DNA from: Crocinitomicaceae bacterium | GTDB lineage: Bacteria; Bacteroidota; Bacteroidia; Flavobacteriales_D; Crocinitomicaceae | Assembly (NCBI GenBank): GCA_024643585.1 | Contig: JAHEMP010000025.1 | Span: forward strand, 1-14,421 | Reading direction: 5' to 3' | Length of the DNA: 14,421 nucleotides | Shown: positions 13,648-14,421 of the stretch, piece by piece | How positions within the stretch are numbered: the stretch's first letter is position 1 | Layout: each line of letters starts with the position of its first letter | Position numbers and translations under genes: made by a program | The notes under the pieces: model-generated | The model's input: only the letters and a program-made list of their open reading frames with translations | What the model was told of the DNA's origin: nothing | Databases searched by the model: none

Positions 13648-14421
13648 ATGAAAACAATTGTACTTGCTTCATTTTTTTGTTTTTCTACTTTTTCATACAA
13701 CTTTTCTCAAATCTGCACGGGTATTGATTCTCTCGGTAGAGCAGCAAATATGTACAGTATTGGAATTGTTGAAAGCAATACCATTGCCGTCAACAATGAC
13801 CTAAACACGGTTTTGTTTGTCCATAGAAATGATGACGCTTTATTTGGAGGACATTCTGGTCAATTGCGCTACGACATATCTACTGATAATGGAGTAAATT
13901 GGACCAAAAATATAGGTCCATTAAATCCAAATTCTGTGAATGGAACAAATGCAGCACGTTACCCGAATGTTGCCATTCATAATCCGGCTGGAAATACAAT
14001 TCCTAACAATGCTTATTTATCTTATTTGGCACCTACCGTTGCAGCGACATGGAGTGCACACGTTTCTGGGGTTCGCAAATTAAATGGGACAGGGAACACG
14101 GAGAATTACAATCAGGCAAACCTAACTTACTCGTATATTCCTCGTTCGATGTGCAAGGGAGCACCAGGAACCTACTGGGCAATTGACGCGGTGTATACAG
14201 GGGCGGCTTTCACCGGGTATCGAATTTTAAAAGGCGTTTGGAACGGCACAAATGATGTTATTTGGTCACAAAATGCACAACTAACTCCTCCATTTAGCAC
14301 AGCGTTTGATGGTCAAAATCATATTTCAAGTTTTGCAATTGGTTTCGACCCAAGCGGACAAAAAGGTTGGGCATGCATGATTACTCATATTAATCAGGGT
14401 ACTTCCAGCTATTCTTTTTAT
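13648..14421 (+). CDS. Secreted protein with an Asp-box-like (sialidase/BNR) repeat, 3' end beyond window
   Basis: An open frame from ATG 13648 to the window end gives 258 residues without a stop. The signal peptide is MKTIVLASFFCFSTFSYNFSQ. The mature part is beta-rich and polar (many Asn, Thr, Gly, Ser and Trp). LRYDISTDNGVNWTKNIGP matches the Asp-box/BNR pattern SxDxGxxW found in beta-propeller proteins such as sialidases and many T9SS cargos. Further repeated YDxxxxGxxxxW-like segments follow. By analogy a T9SS sorting domain is likely beyond the edge, but it is not visible. No catalytic sialidase Arg triad can be judged from this fragment, so the enzymatic role is open; a structural or adhesive propeller is equally possible. 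It is divergent from the two-gene envelope operon. Confidence 0.72.
   Translation, partial: MKTIVLASFFCFSTFSYNFSQICTGIDSLGRAANMYSIGIVESNTIAVNNDLNTVLFVHRNDDALFGGHSGQLRYDISTDNGVNWTKNIGPLNPNSVNGTNAARYPNVAIHNPAGNTIPNNAYLSYLAPTVAATWSAHVSGVRKLNGTGNTENYNQANLTYSYIPRSMCKGAPGTYWAIDAVYTGAAFTGYRILKGVWNGTNDVIWSQNAQLTPPFSTAFDGQNHISSFAIGFDPSGQKGWACMITHINQGTSSYSFY

Overview
The window looks like chromosomal DNA of a Bacteroidota bacterium, most likely Flavobacteriales (a Fluviicola/Crocinitomicaceae-like organism is my guess). The signs are a type IX secretion (T9SS) sorting domain, a DUF6029-type protein, RemB/Wzi-like outer-membrane barrels, AT-rich DNA, absence of Shine-Dalgarno sequences, and several matches to the Bacteroidota promoter -7 element TAnnTTTG. 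I see no rRNA, tRNA, CRISPR array, transposase or integrase. All family names come from reading motifs by eye, not from searches.

Left part (1-3058). A minus-strand pair encodes a secreted TlpA-like thioredoxin and a DUF6029-type envelope protein that runs off the left edge. Divergent from it is a small T9SS cargo protein (2242-2967) with its own promoter and a strong terminator.

Middle (3059-8163). A tight plus-strand run encodes CysQ followed by two tandem, diverged paralogous outer-membrane barrels sharing an FhGEGxRSLFLSD motif (h = V or I). It converges with 8 bases to spare on a minus-strand DEAD-box RNA helicase.

Centre-right (8164-9651). A minus-strand operon of three tandem single-stranded-DNA-binding proteins ends in a good intrinsic terminator. 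All three are short OB-fold proteins, all differ, and none has the acidic protein-interaction tail of housekeeping SSB. Just upstream lies a dense cluster of overlapping palindromes and repeats (about 9472-9531). This three-SSB operon with its palindromic control region is the least ordinary thing in the window.

Right part (9652-14421). A small lipoprotein gene overlaps tail to tail with a two-gene minus-strand operon. The first gene of that operon encodes a 607-residue secreted protein (beta-rich head, TPR-like segment, Q/S/N-rich linker, coiled coil, C-terminal domain and a duplicated WGKPI motif at its end). The second encodes a TPR/coiled-coil protein ending in a predicted outer-membrane barrel. 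They look like partners in an envelope complex of unknown job. A divergent plus-strand secreted protein with an Asp-box-like motif runs off the right edge.

Overall the region is mainly about the cell envelope and secretion, with nucleic-acid proteins (helicase, SSB trio) inserted in the middle.
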